Assembly: GCA_033065855.1 (NCBI GenBank) | Contig: JAVXUO010001813.1 | Location: 1-64,000 of the forward strand | Direction of reading: 5' to 3' | DNA from: Escallonia rubra | Lineage: Eukaryota; Streptophyta; Magnoliopsida; Escalloniales; Escalloniaceae | Length of the DNA stretch: 64,000 bases | Shown here: positions 11,886-20,511 of the stretch, piece by piece | Layout of the letters: the number at the start of each line of letters is the position of its first letter | How positions within the stretch are numbered: position 1 is the stretch's first letter | Position numbers and translations under genes: made by a program | The notes under the pieces: model-generated | Told to the model about the DNA's origin: nothing | What the model saw: the letters and a program-made list of their open reading frames with translations, nothing else | Database searches by the model: none

Positions 11886-13756
11886 AAATTCTTAGAAAGA
11901 CCCATCACAGCATCGGAAGTCCAACAAGCCCTCTTTCAAATCAAGCCTCTCAAAGCCCCAGGCCCTGATGGTATTCCTGCAATTGTTTATCAGTAGTGTT
12001 GGGACTTTATGCGAAGGCCTATCACGGCGGCGGCACTCTCGTTCCTTAGATCTGGTCATATGCTACGTGTAACAAATAAATCATTTATTGTGCTTATTCT
12101 TAAGTGCAAAAACCCGATCTCGGCCCGGGACTTCAGACCAATCAGCCTATGTAACACCATGTATAAAATCATTTCAAAGGTTCTTGTTAACCGTATCAAA
12201 TGATCTTTAGGGGACATTATTTCGCAATTCCAGAATGCTTTTGTGGCTAAGAGGCAAATATCTGATAATATTCTTATTGCCCAAGAGATAACCAACAAAA
12301 TCAGACTTAACAAAAGATCAAAAGGCATTTTTGGCGCTATCAAGATGGATATGGGTAAAGCTTATGATTGGGTAAATTGGACTTATTTGGAAGCTGTCCT
12401 TCGGAAAATGAGGTTCCCTCCAGCTATTGTCACTTTGGTAATGCAATGTGTATCTACAGTCTCGTAGGAAGTACTAGTCAATGGCACCCCGTCAACACGT
12501 ATTCAGTCAAGGTATGGGTTGAGACAGGGCGACCCGTTATCGCCATATCTTTTTATTTTGTGTGCGGAAGGACTGTCGGCAGCTCTGTCTCATGCTCAAG
12601 CCTCACATGAGATTGATGGTATCAAGGTAGGAAAGTTGAGCCCACCTATAAATCATATGTTCTTTGTCGATGATGCAATGATGCAATCGATTGTAATATG
12701 ATATTGCAAGTCCTCTATTACTTTAAGCCCAAACGCTAGCCTGACAGATACTAATGTAGTTCAGCGCTTGGGATTCAAACTGTCGACATCATTTGGGACT
12801 TATTTAGGAACCACCCTAGACTCCGTTGCTAAGAAGAAAGATTTCTACTGTGACATGATAGACAAAGTCCGGAACCGATGTGCAAGTTGAAAAGGGCTTC
12901 TTTTAAACAAAGCAGGACGTGCTACTTTAGTGAAATCTGTGCTTCAATCGCTTCTTATCTATCATATCCAGGTATGTCTTTTTTTCCAGTACATGTATGC
13001 CATCAGATAGATATACTGCTTGCAAATTTCTGGTGGGCAGGTAATGATACTCATAGAATCATACATTGGATCAATTGGCATGCCTTATGTGGGCCGATGG
13101 AGAGAGGTGGCCTGGGGTTTAAAGACATGCGACTGTTTAACTTAGCGCTCCTGGCTAAAATTGCTTGGAGAATCATGGTTGAACCAGAATCTCTCCTTGC
13201 CCGGGTCCTTTGTGGGAAGTACTGTATCAATCACATTTTCCTATCATCCCCCGTCAAAGGTAGTTTCTCAAGTGGATGGCGTGGCATTTTAAATGGAAGG
13301 ACGAGCTTACTATCTGGTCTTAGGTGGCAAGTTGGCAATGGTAGAAAAATCTCCATTTGGGAGGAATCCTGGATCCCTTCAATTGGTCGTATTCCCTCGG
13401 CTCCTGAGGACACTCGCGCCTCAAATACTAACTTTGTTAATGACCTGCTTCTGAATGATAGGTGGAACCAAAGCAAGATTGCAGCTCTATTCACTTCTTC
13501 TATTGCTCGTGCTATCCTAGCAATTCATATTCCACGATTGGATTTTGATGACCAACTGGTCTGGGGACAGTCGGTTCATGGCGAGTTTACGGTATCTTCA
13601 GCTTATAACATGCTCTATACTGTAAAATCTAAGGATTTAAACTTGGATAGGAAGCTACCTTACCCGCCATGTATCTCTACTGCTCGTATGTGGAAGAAGC
13701 TATGGAGTTTGCCTTTACCTTTTAAGATTTGTTTCTTGATCTGGCAGATTATATGA
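11886..13756 (+). pseudogene. LINE A reverse transcriptase and downstream region (broken)
   Basis: The frame resumes with LERPITASEVQQALFQIKPLKAPGPDGIPAIVYQ and a stop where LINE B has Lys (TAG at 11995-11997). It then gives CWDFMRRPITAAALSF, NPISARDFRPISLCNTMYKIISKVL, AIKMDMGKAYDWVNW (catalytic Asp kept), a stop near 12466, MRQGDPLSPYLFILCAE and INHMFFVDDAM, where the usual FADD is FVDD. About 25 codons are missing after this motif compared with LINE B, near 12680-12710. From 12880 it continues through RATLVKSVLQS-like and LANFWWAGN blocks and WRGILNGRTSLLSGLRWQVGNG to a stop at 13756. It is inactive. Confidence 0.85.
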
Positions 13757-14697
13757 GATCGACTACCGACCTTATCAAAACTTAAAAGGCTCAACATCCA
13801 ACCGATCATCTTTGCCCTTTGTGTGAACTTGATATTGAAGATCCAAACCACCTATTCTTGGAATGCGCCAGTGTCAGACCTATATGGTTTGGTATTCTTC
13901 TTGGAATTCGCACCGATGACATCCATTGCTCCGGCAGAGAATGGCTCATTGCTTGGATTGGCTCATACTCCAAAAACTCAAATACTCTGGCAACCTTATA
14001 CTTTTTCGTCATCTTTTGGCTCATTTGGATAGATAGAAATAATCTTGTTTTCAGAAATATTCCCTTTAACCCCTGGATTATTATAGCTCAAATTCTTACC
14101 TACACAAATTCTTTCAATTCGGGCCTTTCTAAACTACCCACCTCCCTTCGTTCTTTACCTCAACCTAAATGCCCTCCAAAAACTCAACTCGTCAATACGG
14201 TTCTACATATAGGCCCAACCATTGTTCATACCTCCCCTTCACCTTGCGGTTGCTTGAATCCTCGCATTGTTACCATGGTCTTCCATTCTTGTTTTGATAA
14301 TTTGTGGCTTCGGGTTGGTATTGGTATATCATGTTTCTTAAATAACTCCAGATGTGCCTTTGCGGCTTTCTCTTCTTTGTCGTCTGACAAATATACTGCT
14401 TTAGCACATGGTCTTCTTTTAGCATCTTCATGGGCTCTTAAACAATTTTTTTTTACATATACAGGTCCTAACCGAGTCTTGTTTTCTCCTTAACCAGATG
14501 GCAGGCTCTGAGGATATTTTAGATACGGTGGCACCCATCATCTATGATTTTTGCTACACTGTAACTGACTTTCATCACTTTATCATTGACAAGGCGGATC
14601 CCCACCTTTTGAAAGAAGCTCGCTCCCTTGCTATTTTTGCTTGTCAGGCCCGCACTACCGTCTACCAAGACTGGGTCGATTGCAATGTTTGGAGATA
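13757..14697 (+). pseudogene. LINE A zinc finger and RNase H-like C-terminus
   Basis: A zinc-finger segment reads CELDIEDPNHLFLECASV at about 13822-13875, followed by FWLIWIDRNNLVFRN, as in LINE B. From about 14250 the RNase H-like part reads CLNPRIVTMVFHSCFDNLWLRVGIG... and TALAHGLLLASSWALKQ. After a frame break near 14492 it ends with IIYDFCYTVTDFHHFIIDKADPHLLKEARSLAIFACQARTTVYQDWVD and a stop at 14695-14697. This tail closely parallels LINE B 11500-11699, which shows that the two LINEs are relatives. Confidence 0.82.
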
Positions 14698-14776
14698 ACC
14701 ACTTTGTTTATTGTGATGTCTTTATTCATAGATACTTATGATGGGTGCTGTTATTTATCTATAGGCATGTGTCGCC

Positions 14777-15991
14777 CAGTGTTATTAAAGGCGCGCCTAG
14801 GCGCAAGGTGCGCTAAGGCGCAACCCCTGCGCTTCGCCTAGGCTAGGCTCAGCGCGTTGAAGAAGGCGCGCTCCTGGACTCATCAGGCGCAAAGGCGCAA
14901 GGCGCTGAGCGGCACAGGAGGCGCACGTCTAGGCGCGCGTAACCCATAGTCGTTGGATGTGCTGATGTGCATCTCTTCTTTACCGTTGGATGTGCACATC
15001 TCTTCTTTAAACAACCAATTCTGCATCGCCGCCGAGAGTTACGCAGCAGTGCGGCACCGAAGCATCTCTCACGGTCTCACCTGCCGCTCCAGCCACTGCT
15101 CCGCCGAGATTCTTTGCCTTGTTGGCTGCTGCTCGAGCTCGACTGCTCCGCCGAAGTAGCCTCTCTCTCACAGTCTCTCACCTGCCGCATCGCCTTTGCC
15201 GTTACCGTCGAAAGCTCGTCGCTCCGGCCGCTGCTCCCGCTGCTCGTCGCTCCGCCGCTGCTCCAGCTGCACCCGCTGCTCGTCGCTCCGGCCGCATCTC
15301 TCTTTCCCTTTGCTGCTCGGCTGCTCCATCGAATTTGCTGGTTCGTTTACTGTGTGTGATAGATATAGTGAAATGTGTAGGCTATTTGTGGGTTTTGAAA
15401 ATGTCTTTTAGTTTGTACCAAAGAAAATGTCTTTTAGCATTATCATGAGTAGCACAGAAATTAACATCATCATTTTCTTCACCAATTGAAACCTAATAAA
15501 CTGGGATGATATTGTATGGGGCATGGGCGTGCTAGTTATCATTAAGGCCATTGCTAATTTGCTATTACTTCTCTGCTTTAATATTGATGGACATCATAAA
15601 AGCAGGACTTAAAGTTATTCGTGCAGCTGCTTAACTCTTAACAACAGGATTTGATTGATTTCTTTATATAACTCTTAGTAGATATTTTAAGCTAATTTTA
15701 GTGATTTGCTATGATTCAATAGATTTAAGACTTTTCTAATGTTGGAAGTTTGTTATATTATGGTGTTATGATATTTGAAACTTTTTCTATTATTTGGAAG
15801 TTTATTAATTATCATGTTTTTATTTTTTTTTTACTTAATTTTATTGTCTTAATGCACTATTATTTATTTATTTTTATTTATTTTAATATTGCGCCTTGCT
15901 TCGAAAAGGCGCGCACCTGCGCCTTGCGCCCTGCGCCTAGGCTCCAGGGACCTTTTGCGCCTTAGGTGCGCATGCACCTTTAATAACACTG
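14777..15991. mobile_element. hAT-superfamily non-autonomous transposon, 1215 bp
   Basis: The ends are a perfect 15-bp inverted repeat, CAGTGTTATTAAAGG at 14777 and its complement ending at 15991. The flanks are a perfect 8-bp duplication GTGTCGCC (14769-14776 and 15992-15999). The subterminal regions are rich in GGCGCAAGGCGC words on the left and their complements on the right, which could fold together. A CT/GC-rich block at 14970-15340 gives long open frames in several frames but no domain; it looks like an untranslated leader. It lies in the 3' UTR of LINE A. It differs in end sequence from the 9716 element, so it is a second hAT family. Confidence 0.92.
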
Positions 15992-16860
15992 GTGTCGCCT
16001 ACCAGTGTTTTTATTTATTCAGTATCTATCTGTATGGCCCTAAGGCTGGATACTCTTTTCTATTATCAATGCAATTCTCTTATAAACAAAAAAAAAAGTA
16101 AGTTACAATCAGGGAGAAAGAGAAGTCATACCAGCGATGCATCAGAAGCTACAATTGCAAGTGCGGATTTTATTTATGAGAAGTTATCAGAGGTGCCAGA
16201 TTTAGATCAGCTTAAGTTGCTCAAAGCCTATGATGTGCTGACTAGCAATGCGAGAAAGTTTGAGTCATTCATGTCCCTTCCATTTCACTTGAGGTTGCCA
16301 TGGTTAATGATGCAAATAAGCAGTCATAAGACTTGAGATATGGAGCCAACAAGAAACTTGTGAATTTTGAATTGTTTTCAAGCCTAGTTTTTTAGGAGCT
16401 ATTTTCTTATTTAGTAGTAGAGATTTAACTTGTTAATCACTTGCTACTTTTAAGAGCCACTTCTTTTTGTTAAGTCTAAGCACATTTCTATCTTTGAGAG
16501 CATTTTCTTGTTGTCAAGTACTAGCAGAGAATTAATGTGTAAATGTGTAACTGTTACTCTGGTAGGTTGCAAATTCAAGTTTGCTTATGGATTAGTTGCA
16601 TTTTTTTCATTTTGTACTCAAGTTATCATATGTGTATTTTCTTTTCTTTTTCTTTTGTTTTCTGGGGTGGGGCGGGACGGGTGGGGGAGTGTTGTTGGGT
16701 GTGATTTGATAAGACAAATATGAAACTTCCGTTTTGTATATTTACCTCTTGTTTTTTACTTTAGCAATTTCAATTCTTAATTTAATTTTTTGTGCTAACC
16801 AATCAATGAAATTAGAATTTCTATTCAATTCCAAGTCAATTCCAATTCTCAATTCTAATT

Positions 16861-16885
16861 TCAATTCCGTTTGCCAATCGAACCC
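16861..16885 (-). repeat. Right terminal inverted repeat of the Harbinger-like element
   Basis: Read on the minus strand it starts GGGTTCGATTGG, matching the left end with one mismatch in 12. The TAA target duplication follows at 16886-16888. Confidence 0.7.
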
Positions 16886-16888
16886 TAA

Positions 16889-17764
16889 TTTTTCATCTTT
16901 CCAAACGTAAAAAGTTTTTAACCCAACTTTTACATATATACACTAAAAGCGAAAAACCAAAATATTAAGGGCGAGAACAAAACTCTAATTACTAATGTGT
17001 GGAAGCCATTATAGTAGTTTTTAAAGGCTACTTGTTGGACCCCTAAAAAAGTAAAATAGTAGAGCCTTAGTTGGCTACTTGAAGCCGTTGCAATGTAGCT
17101 CTCGTAACAGCTACCGCTAACAAGGCTTCATCTGCTTACATTTGTGGAAAATGTAGTAATGCAAGTAGAAAGCACTTTTGCTAATTTAATTTAATCAGTC
17201 GTGATTGAAGTAAATGCTAATATTCTAATTCTTTTGCTGAGGACAATGGTTTTATAGATAAATTCTCTCTTACCAACAATTCTAGATTTAGCAAAAGTAG
17301 GTATATTTTTTTAATATTAATAACGTCTTTTTTTATCTCATGTCATACGATGTATGTTAAAACACTTATTTCATGAACTCACTCGAACTTGGCTCAGGTT
17401 CTTGGCCTAATTTTATTGATTGGTTGACTTGAAAAGGAGGATTTCCAAATTTTAAATGGCCCAAAATACTAATAGCATTAGGACACATACTTTTTTACAA
17501 TTACGAAATCTATAATTTTATCACACTAAAAGAGAGATTTTTCAAATTTAAATGGTTTAATTGAACTAATGACATGAAGACACATAATTCTGGTGAATTT
17601 AAAGACACATTCTGAAACAATTTTATTGGTAATTTGAAGCCGCCATGTTAGATGAGATACAAGAGTATCGATACATGCTGAATTTTCTTTTTTCTAAGAG
17701 ACATAAATGCGCACACATAGAAATTATATATATATATATATATACACACACACATACACATATA
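16889..17764. other. Intergenic, no gene seen
   Basis: AT-rich DNA without an open frame or recognisable repeat end. An alternating AT run followed by an AC-rich run (about 17727-17761) precedes the MITE. Confidence 0.5.
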
Positions 17765-17987
17765 GGGAGCTGATACGTTGATAGTGCTAGCAAGTTGCTA
17801 GCGCTGTTTGGCCGTCCGCTACATAATGTAGCGGACGATAATTTACTGTCTACTACATTATGTAGCGGGACGGTAAAAAAATTCGCTGTTGTGGCGCGCG
17901 ATCTGGCCGTCCATTCTCGCCCATGGACGGCCAGATCGCGCTAGCAACTTGGGTTAAGTTACTAGCGCTATAATTTTATCATCTCCC
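17765..17987. mobile_element. Hairpin-rich MITE, 223 bp
   Basis: The ends are imperfect inverted repeats: GGGAGCTGATA at 17765 and, on the minus strand from 17987, GGGAGATGATA. They lie in TATA-rich flanks, so the target duplication cannot be read with certainty. The inside holds two strong palindromes. One is 17814-17836 (GTCCGCTACAT, one-base loop, perfect complement). The other is a perfect 18-bp stem at 17897-17914 and 17923-17940 with an 8-base loop. GCTAGCAA words are also inverted near both ends. The superfamily is not clear. Confidence 0.7.
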
Positions 17988-18540
17988 ATATATATATATA
18001 ATTTTTGTAAGATTTTAGTTATGGGGAGTTCATATTAGCCTTGTTCATTTCCAAGCCTTAAGTTTAGGATAGTGAGTTAGGTATGACTTGAGGGCCGCTT
18101 GTGCCAACCGCCGAAGGATTCTGACTCGCAGATATGGCCCATGTCTGAAGTAGACATTCCTCACCAGACTTTTAAGAGATCCTTTACTTTTTTAAAGAAA
18201 ACTTGCCCACCTTGACTTCTGAATCCTTGCCATTGTCTGCACAAACGACATAAGTCTAGTACACTGCTGGTGATTAAATTCTACTCGGTTTCATGCCACT
18301 GTGGGCTATCGTGACTAGTCTTTTGTCACTTGAAATCCAAAACACCCAAAAAAAAAACAAACAAAAAACAGAAGAAGCAGTTAACTTCTTAGCTGATGGT
18401 ATCCTCTGCCGCATAGGTGAATTTTGCCATTTTAAGACTTCTAATTTGGCACTGCAGAGTTACATCCGTTGTTTATTGACAAATGACTTTTTACACGAGT
18501 AAGTTCACATTTGTAGTAATTTGGCACTGATGGTATCCTT
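17988..18540. other. Intergenic with a short internal duplication
   Basis: Two words occur twice: CTGATGGTATCCTCTGCCGCA at about 18393 (with one change at about 18527), and AATTTGGCACTG at about 18444 and 18517. I see no gene. The second copies abut the LTR-like block that follows and may mark its left boundary. Confidence 0.4.
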
Positions 18541-18639
18541 TGCCGCAGACGTGCCCCCGGCACCACACTCATTCACCACACCATGCGCACCTTGCCTTGG
18601 TCATGGAACATGCTTCAACCCACTCCCTGGAGTGCGCAA

Positions 18640-19290
18640 CACCTGCAGGGATAGACGACTCCTCCGAGACACTATCTCCGCCAGGGAGCTTTTTAACTCC
18701 CCTTCCGCCAGGTAAACGGCTCTTCTGGGATGCTACCTCGGCCAGTCAGGTAGACGGCTCCTCCAGGATGCTACCTTGACACGATCTGAGTGCTCCGGGG
18801 CACAAGGACTCACCCGTGGGGATAGGCGACTCCTCCGGGACACTATCTCCGCCATGGAGCTTTTCAACTCCCCTTCTGTCAGGTAGGCGGCTCCTCCGGG
18901 ATGCTACCTTGACGTGCTCCAAATGCTCCGGCATAAGGACTCACCCGCGGGGATAGGCAACTCCTCTGGGACACTATCTCCGCCAGAGAGCTTTTCAACT
19001 CCCCTTCCGCCAGGTAGAAGGCTCCTCTGGGATGCTACCTCAGCCAGTCGGGTAGACGGCTCCTCCGGGATGCTACCTTGACGCGCTCTGAGTGCTCCGA
19101 CACAAGGACTCACCCGCGGGGATAGGCGTCTCCTCCGGGACACTATCTCCGCCAGGGAACCCTAAGTGCTCCGGCATGAAGACTCCCCTTCTGCCAGGTA
19201 GACGGCTCCTCCGGGATGCTACCTTGGCCTGCAGAATAGGCGACTCCTCCAGGACACTATCTCCGCCAGGGTGTCTGCGTGACTGGCCTA
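18640..19290 (+). repeat. Degenerate tandem array in the LTR-like block
   Basis: The phrase ACACTATCTCCGCCA recurs at about 18670, 18839, 18971, 19137 and 19252, so the spacing varies from about 115 to 170 bases. Between copies the same short modules recur in changing number: GGCTCCTCCGGGATGCTACC, AAGGACTCACCCGCGGGGAT, and CTTTTCAACTCCCCTTC. The array lies upstream of the TATA box, where LTRs carry their enhancer-like U3 repeats. Confidence 0.8.
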
Positions 19291-19664
19291 CGTGCTCTGG
19301 CACTGGGGGCTTTATCAGCACCCCTAGGGACTATGACCCCCGGGTCACTCCGAGACGGGAGCAGGTCTTCGGAGGGCATCGCTCCTAGTCCACCTGACAG
19401 TTGGGCGTTGGGTCTTCCCTACCACTACCAGGCCTGTGGGACTCTGCAAGGGTTTGGATTGGTGGCTATATCAAGGGGGTTCTCTGGCCACACTGACGCT
19501 GTGGGAGCCAGTCTTTCCAGACAGACAAAGCGACGCTGTGCGTGGCAGGCCAGGTGAATATGCGATTCGACAGTCCGTGAAGCACTGACACCTGTGAACC
19601 CCCTGGTGACGTGTCACTACCGGGGAGCGCCACATGTCGGTTAATGACATCATCATCTCAACCT

Positions 19665-19672
19665 CTATAAAT
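19665..19672 (+). promoter_or_regulatory. TATA box of the LTR-like block
   Basis: TATAAATA sits in the context CCTCTATAAATAGGGGG, a good plant TATA element. It lies downstream of the tandem array and upstream of C-rich sequence. Confidence 0.6.
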
Positions 19673-20100
19673 AGGGGGTCTTGAGAATTCATTCGGGACG
19701 GAAGATTGACGGTTGGACATTTTCAGAACATTTTCACTTTCTCACTCTAGAATCCTAGATAGAGAAACATACATGACTCTGACTCTGGACCTAAGTATCG
19801 GACTGTGACTGTCGTCGTGTATTCATCATGCGCCATCGCCCTTGCAGTACTGCCACCCTTAGGCTTTGTCTGGAAAGCCCTTGGTCTCTGCCCTTGTTCC
19901 ACCCTTGCTGTGTCCTACATCAACATACTTGGCATCTGACTCGAACTACCTTCCTTGTGGCACCTCTACGTTGATTGCGAACCCACCTTCATTGGCATCA
20001 CACATGTACCAACTTTAGTGATAAAAATTTGTCGTACAAAATATTTTGTTAATGTTATAAAAATTCATATGTTTTAAAAGTTTATAATGACAATTCTTTT

Positions 20101-20213
20101 TCGGGAGGCACATTTTCGCAAATGTGCCTTGGACTTAAGTCACAGGCTGTAGTCTGTAGGGCCTTGGACTTAAGTCACTCGGTCTTGCTCAATTCTGTAT
20201 CGGGAGGCACGCA
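20101..20213 (+). repeat. Short direct repeats upstream of the transporter gene
   Basis: GCCTTGGACTTAAGTCAC occurs twice about 36 bases apart (from about 20126 and 20162), and TCGGGAGGCAC occurs near 20101 and 20200. The core GACTTAAGTC is a palindrome. The region is 300-400 bases before the transporter start codon. Whether it is regulatory or a repeat relic is unknown. Confidence 0.6.
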
Positions 20214-20511
20214 ACTTTCTTAGCTCAGCCACGAGAGTGGCACTCCCGCCATTTATTAATTTCCCACGTTCTCCTTTATCACAACATGCAACTGTCTTTC
20301 CTTTTACTATAGTTAACTAGTTATTGTTGCAGCCCAAGAATGGTAGCTCCAGATCTCTCAAACTCACTTACCAAAACCAGGAAAAAATTGCTACACCCAG
20401 AGAGAGAGAGAGAGATACAACAGCTAAGTTTATCACAATCATGTTCATTTCCCATGATAAATACCCCGTTATCCCCTATCTTAAAAGTACCGTGTAGTTG
20501 GTTTGTGAGCC

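Larger units (their letters stand above)
6089..16097 (+). mobile_element. LINE A: 5'-truncated L1-type retrotransposon with nested insertions
   Basis: LINE A starts inside the region between endonuclease and reverse transcriptase (RFEAMWLKHP at about 6097), so it is 5' truncated. It ends in an A-run at about 16087-16097. It is interrupted by LINE B (about 6656-11885) and by a hAT element (14777-15991). Order of parts: linker region (6089-6655), reverse transcriptase and downstream region (11886-13756), zinc finger and RNase H-like end (13757-14697), and 3' UTR (14698-14776 and 16000-16097). Stops and frameshifts are frequent. It lies in the Myb/SANT gene of the Harbinger element. I could not find a clear target duplication. 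Confidence 0.85.
5783..16336 (+). pseudogene. Myb/SANT-like (Harbinger ORF1-type) gene split by LINE A
   Basis: Three pieces of one gene are visible. An exon ending at 5820 encodes SEAAWNAYVK and is followed by a GT donor. The next exon starts at 5900 after an AG acceptor and encodes DHPDAKPYKRTVIENWEDLSTIYGQ and then an acidic, Ser/Asn-rich linker. This is the pattern of the second half of the Myb/SANT-like DNA-binding domain found in plant PIF/Harbinger ORF1 proteins and their host relatives. The frame breaks near 6088 where LINE A begins. It resumes directly after the LINE poly(A) at 16098 with a basic segment (GRKRSHTSD), a helical tail (EKLSEVPDLDQLKLLKAYDVL) and a final LPFHLRLPWLMM stretch ending in TGA at 16334-16336. 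In such systems ORF1 binds DNA and helps the transposase. The N-terminal helices are not recognised, so the copy cannot be functional. Confidence 0.7.
653..16885 (+). mobile_element. PIF/Harbinger-like DNA transposon, heavily invaded
   Basis: The left end reads GGGTCCGATTGG at 653, and the right end, read on the minus strand, is GGGTTCGATTGG ending at 16885. Both ends continue into similar runs built from AATTG/GGAATTG words. The element is flanked by TAA at 650-652 and TAA at 16886-16888, the three-base duplication typical of PIF/Harbinger. Inside is a Myb/SANT-like gene of the kind these elements carry as ORF1. The span is 16.2 kb, but about 10 kb of it is LINE A and its nested insertions, so the element was about 6.2 kb. 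I found no DDE transposase, so it was probably non-autonomous, or its transposase has decayed. Orientation follows the Myb/SANT gene. Confidence 0.75.
18545..20006 (+). mobile_element. LTR-like block, probable solo LTR (Gypsy-type), ends uncertain
   Basis: The block has the build of a long LTR: a repeat-rich upstream part (18640-19290), a clear TATA box (CTATAAATAGG at 19664), a plausible transcript start 25-35 bases later, and a C-rich downstream part ending near GGCATCACACA at about 20005. No gag or pol sequence adjoins it. I could not find a matching target duplication, so the exact ends and the solo-LTR reading are inferred. Confidence 0.5.

Noticed and set aside
15119-15448. Ala/Arg/Leu-rich 109-codon open frame
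   Set aside because: It is inside the 1215-bp hAT element, overlaps other open frames in different phases, and is made of CTCGCTGCTCC-type repeats. It is a leader, not a gene.
18640-19290. Possible CRISPR-like array
   Set aside because: Repeats are long, degenerate and unevenly spaced, with no unique spacers, and this is plant nuclear DNA.
18521-19557. Several Pro/Ser/Gly-rich open frames on both strands
   Set aside because: They are products of the tandem array in the LTR-like block; the same modules are read in all frames.
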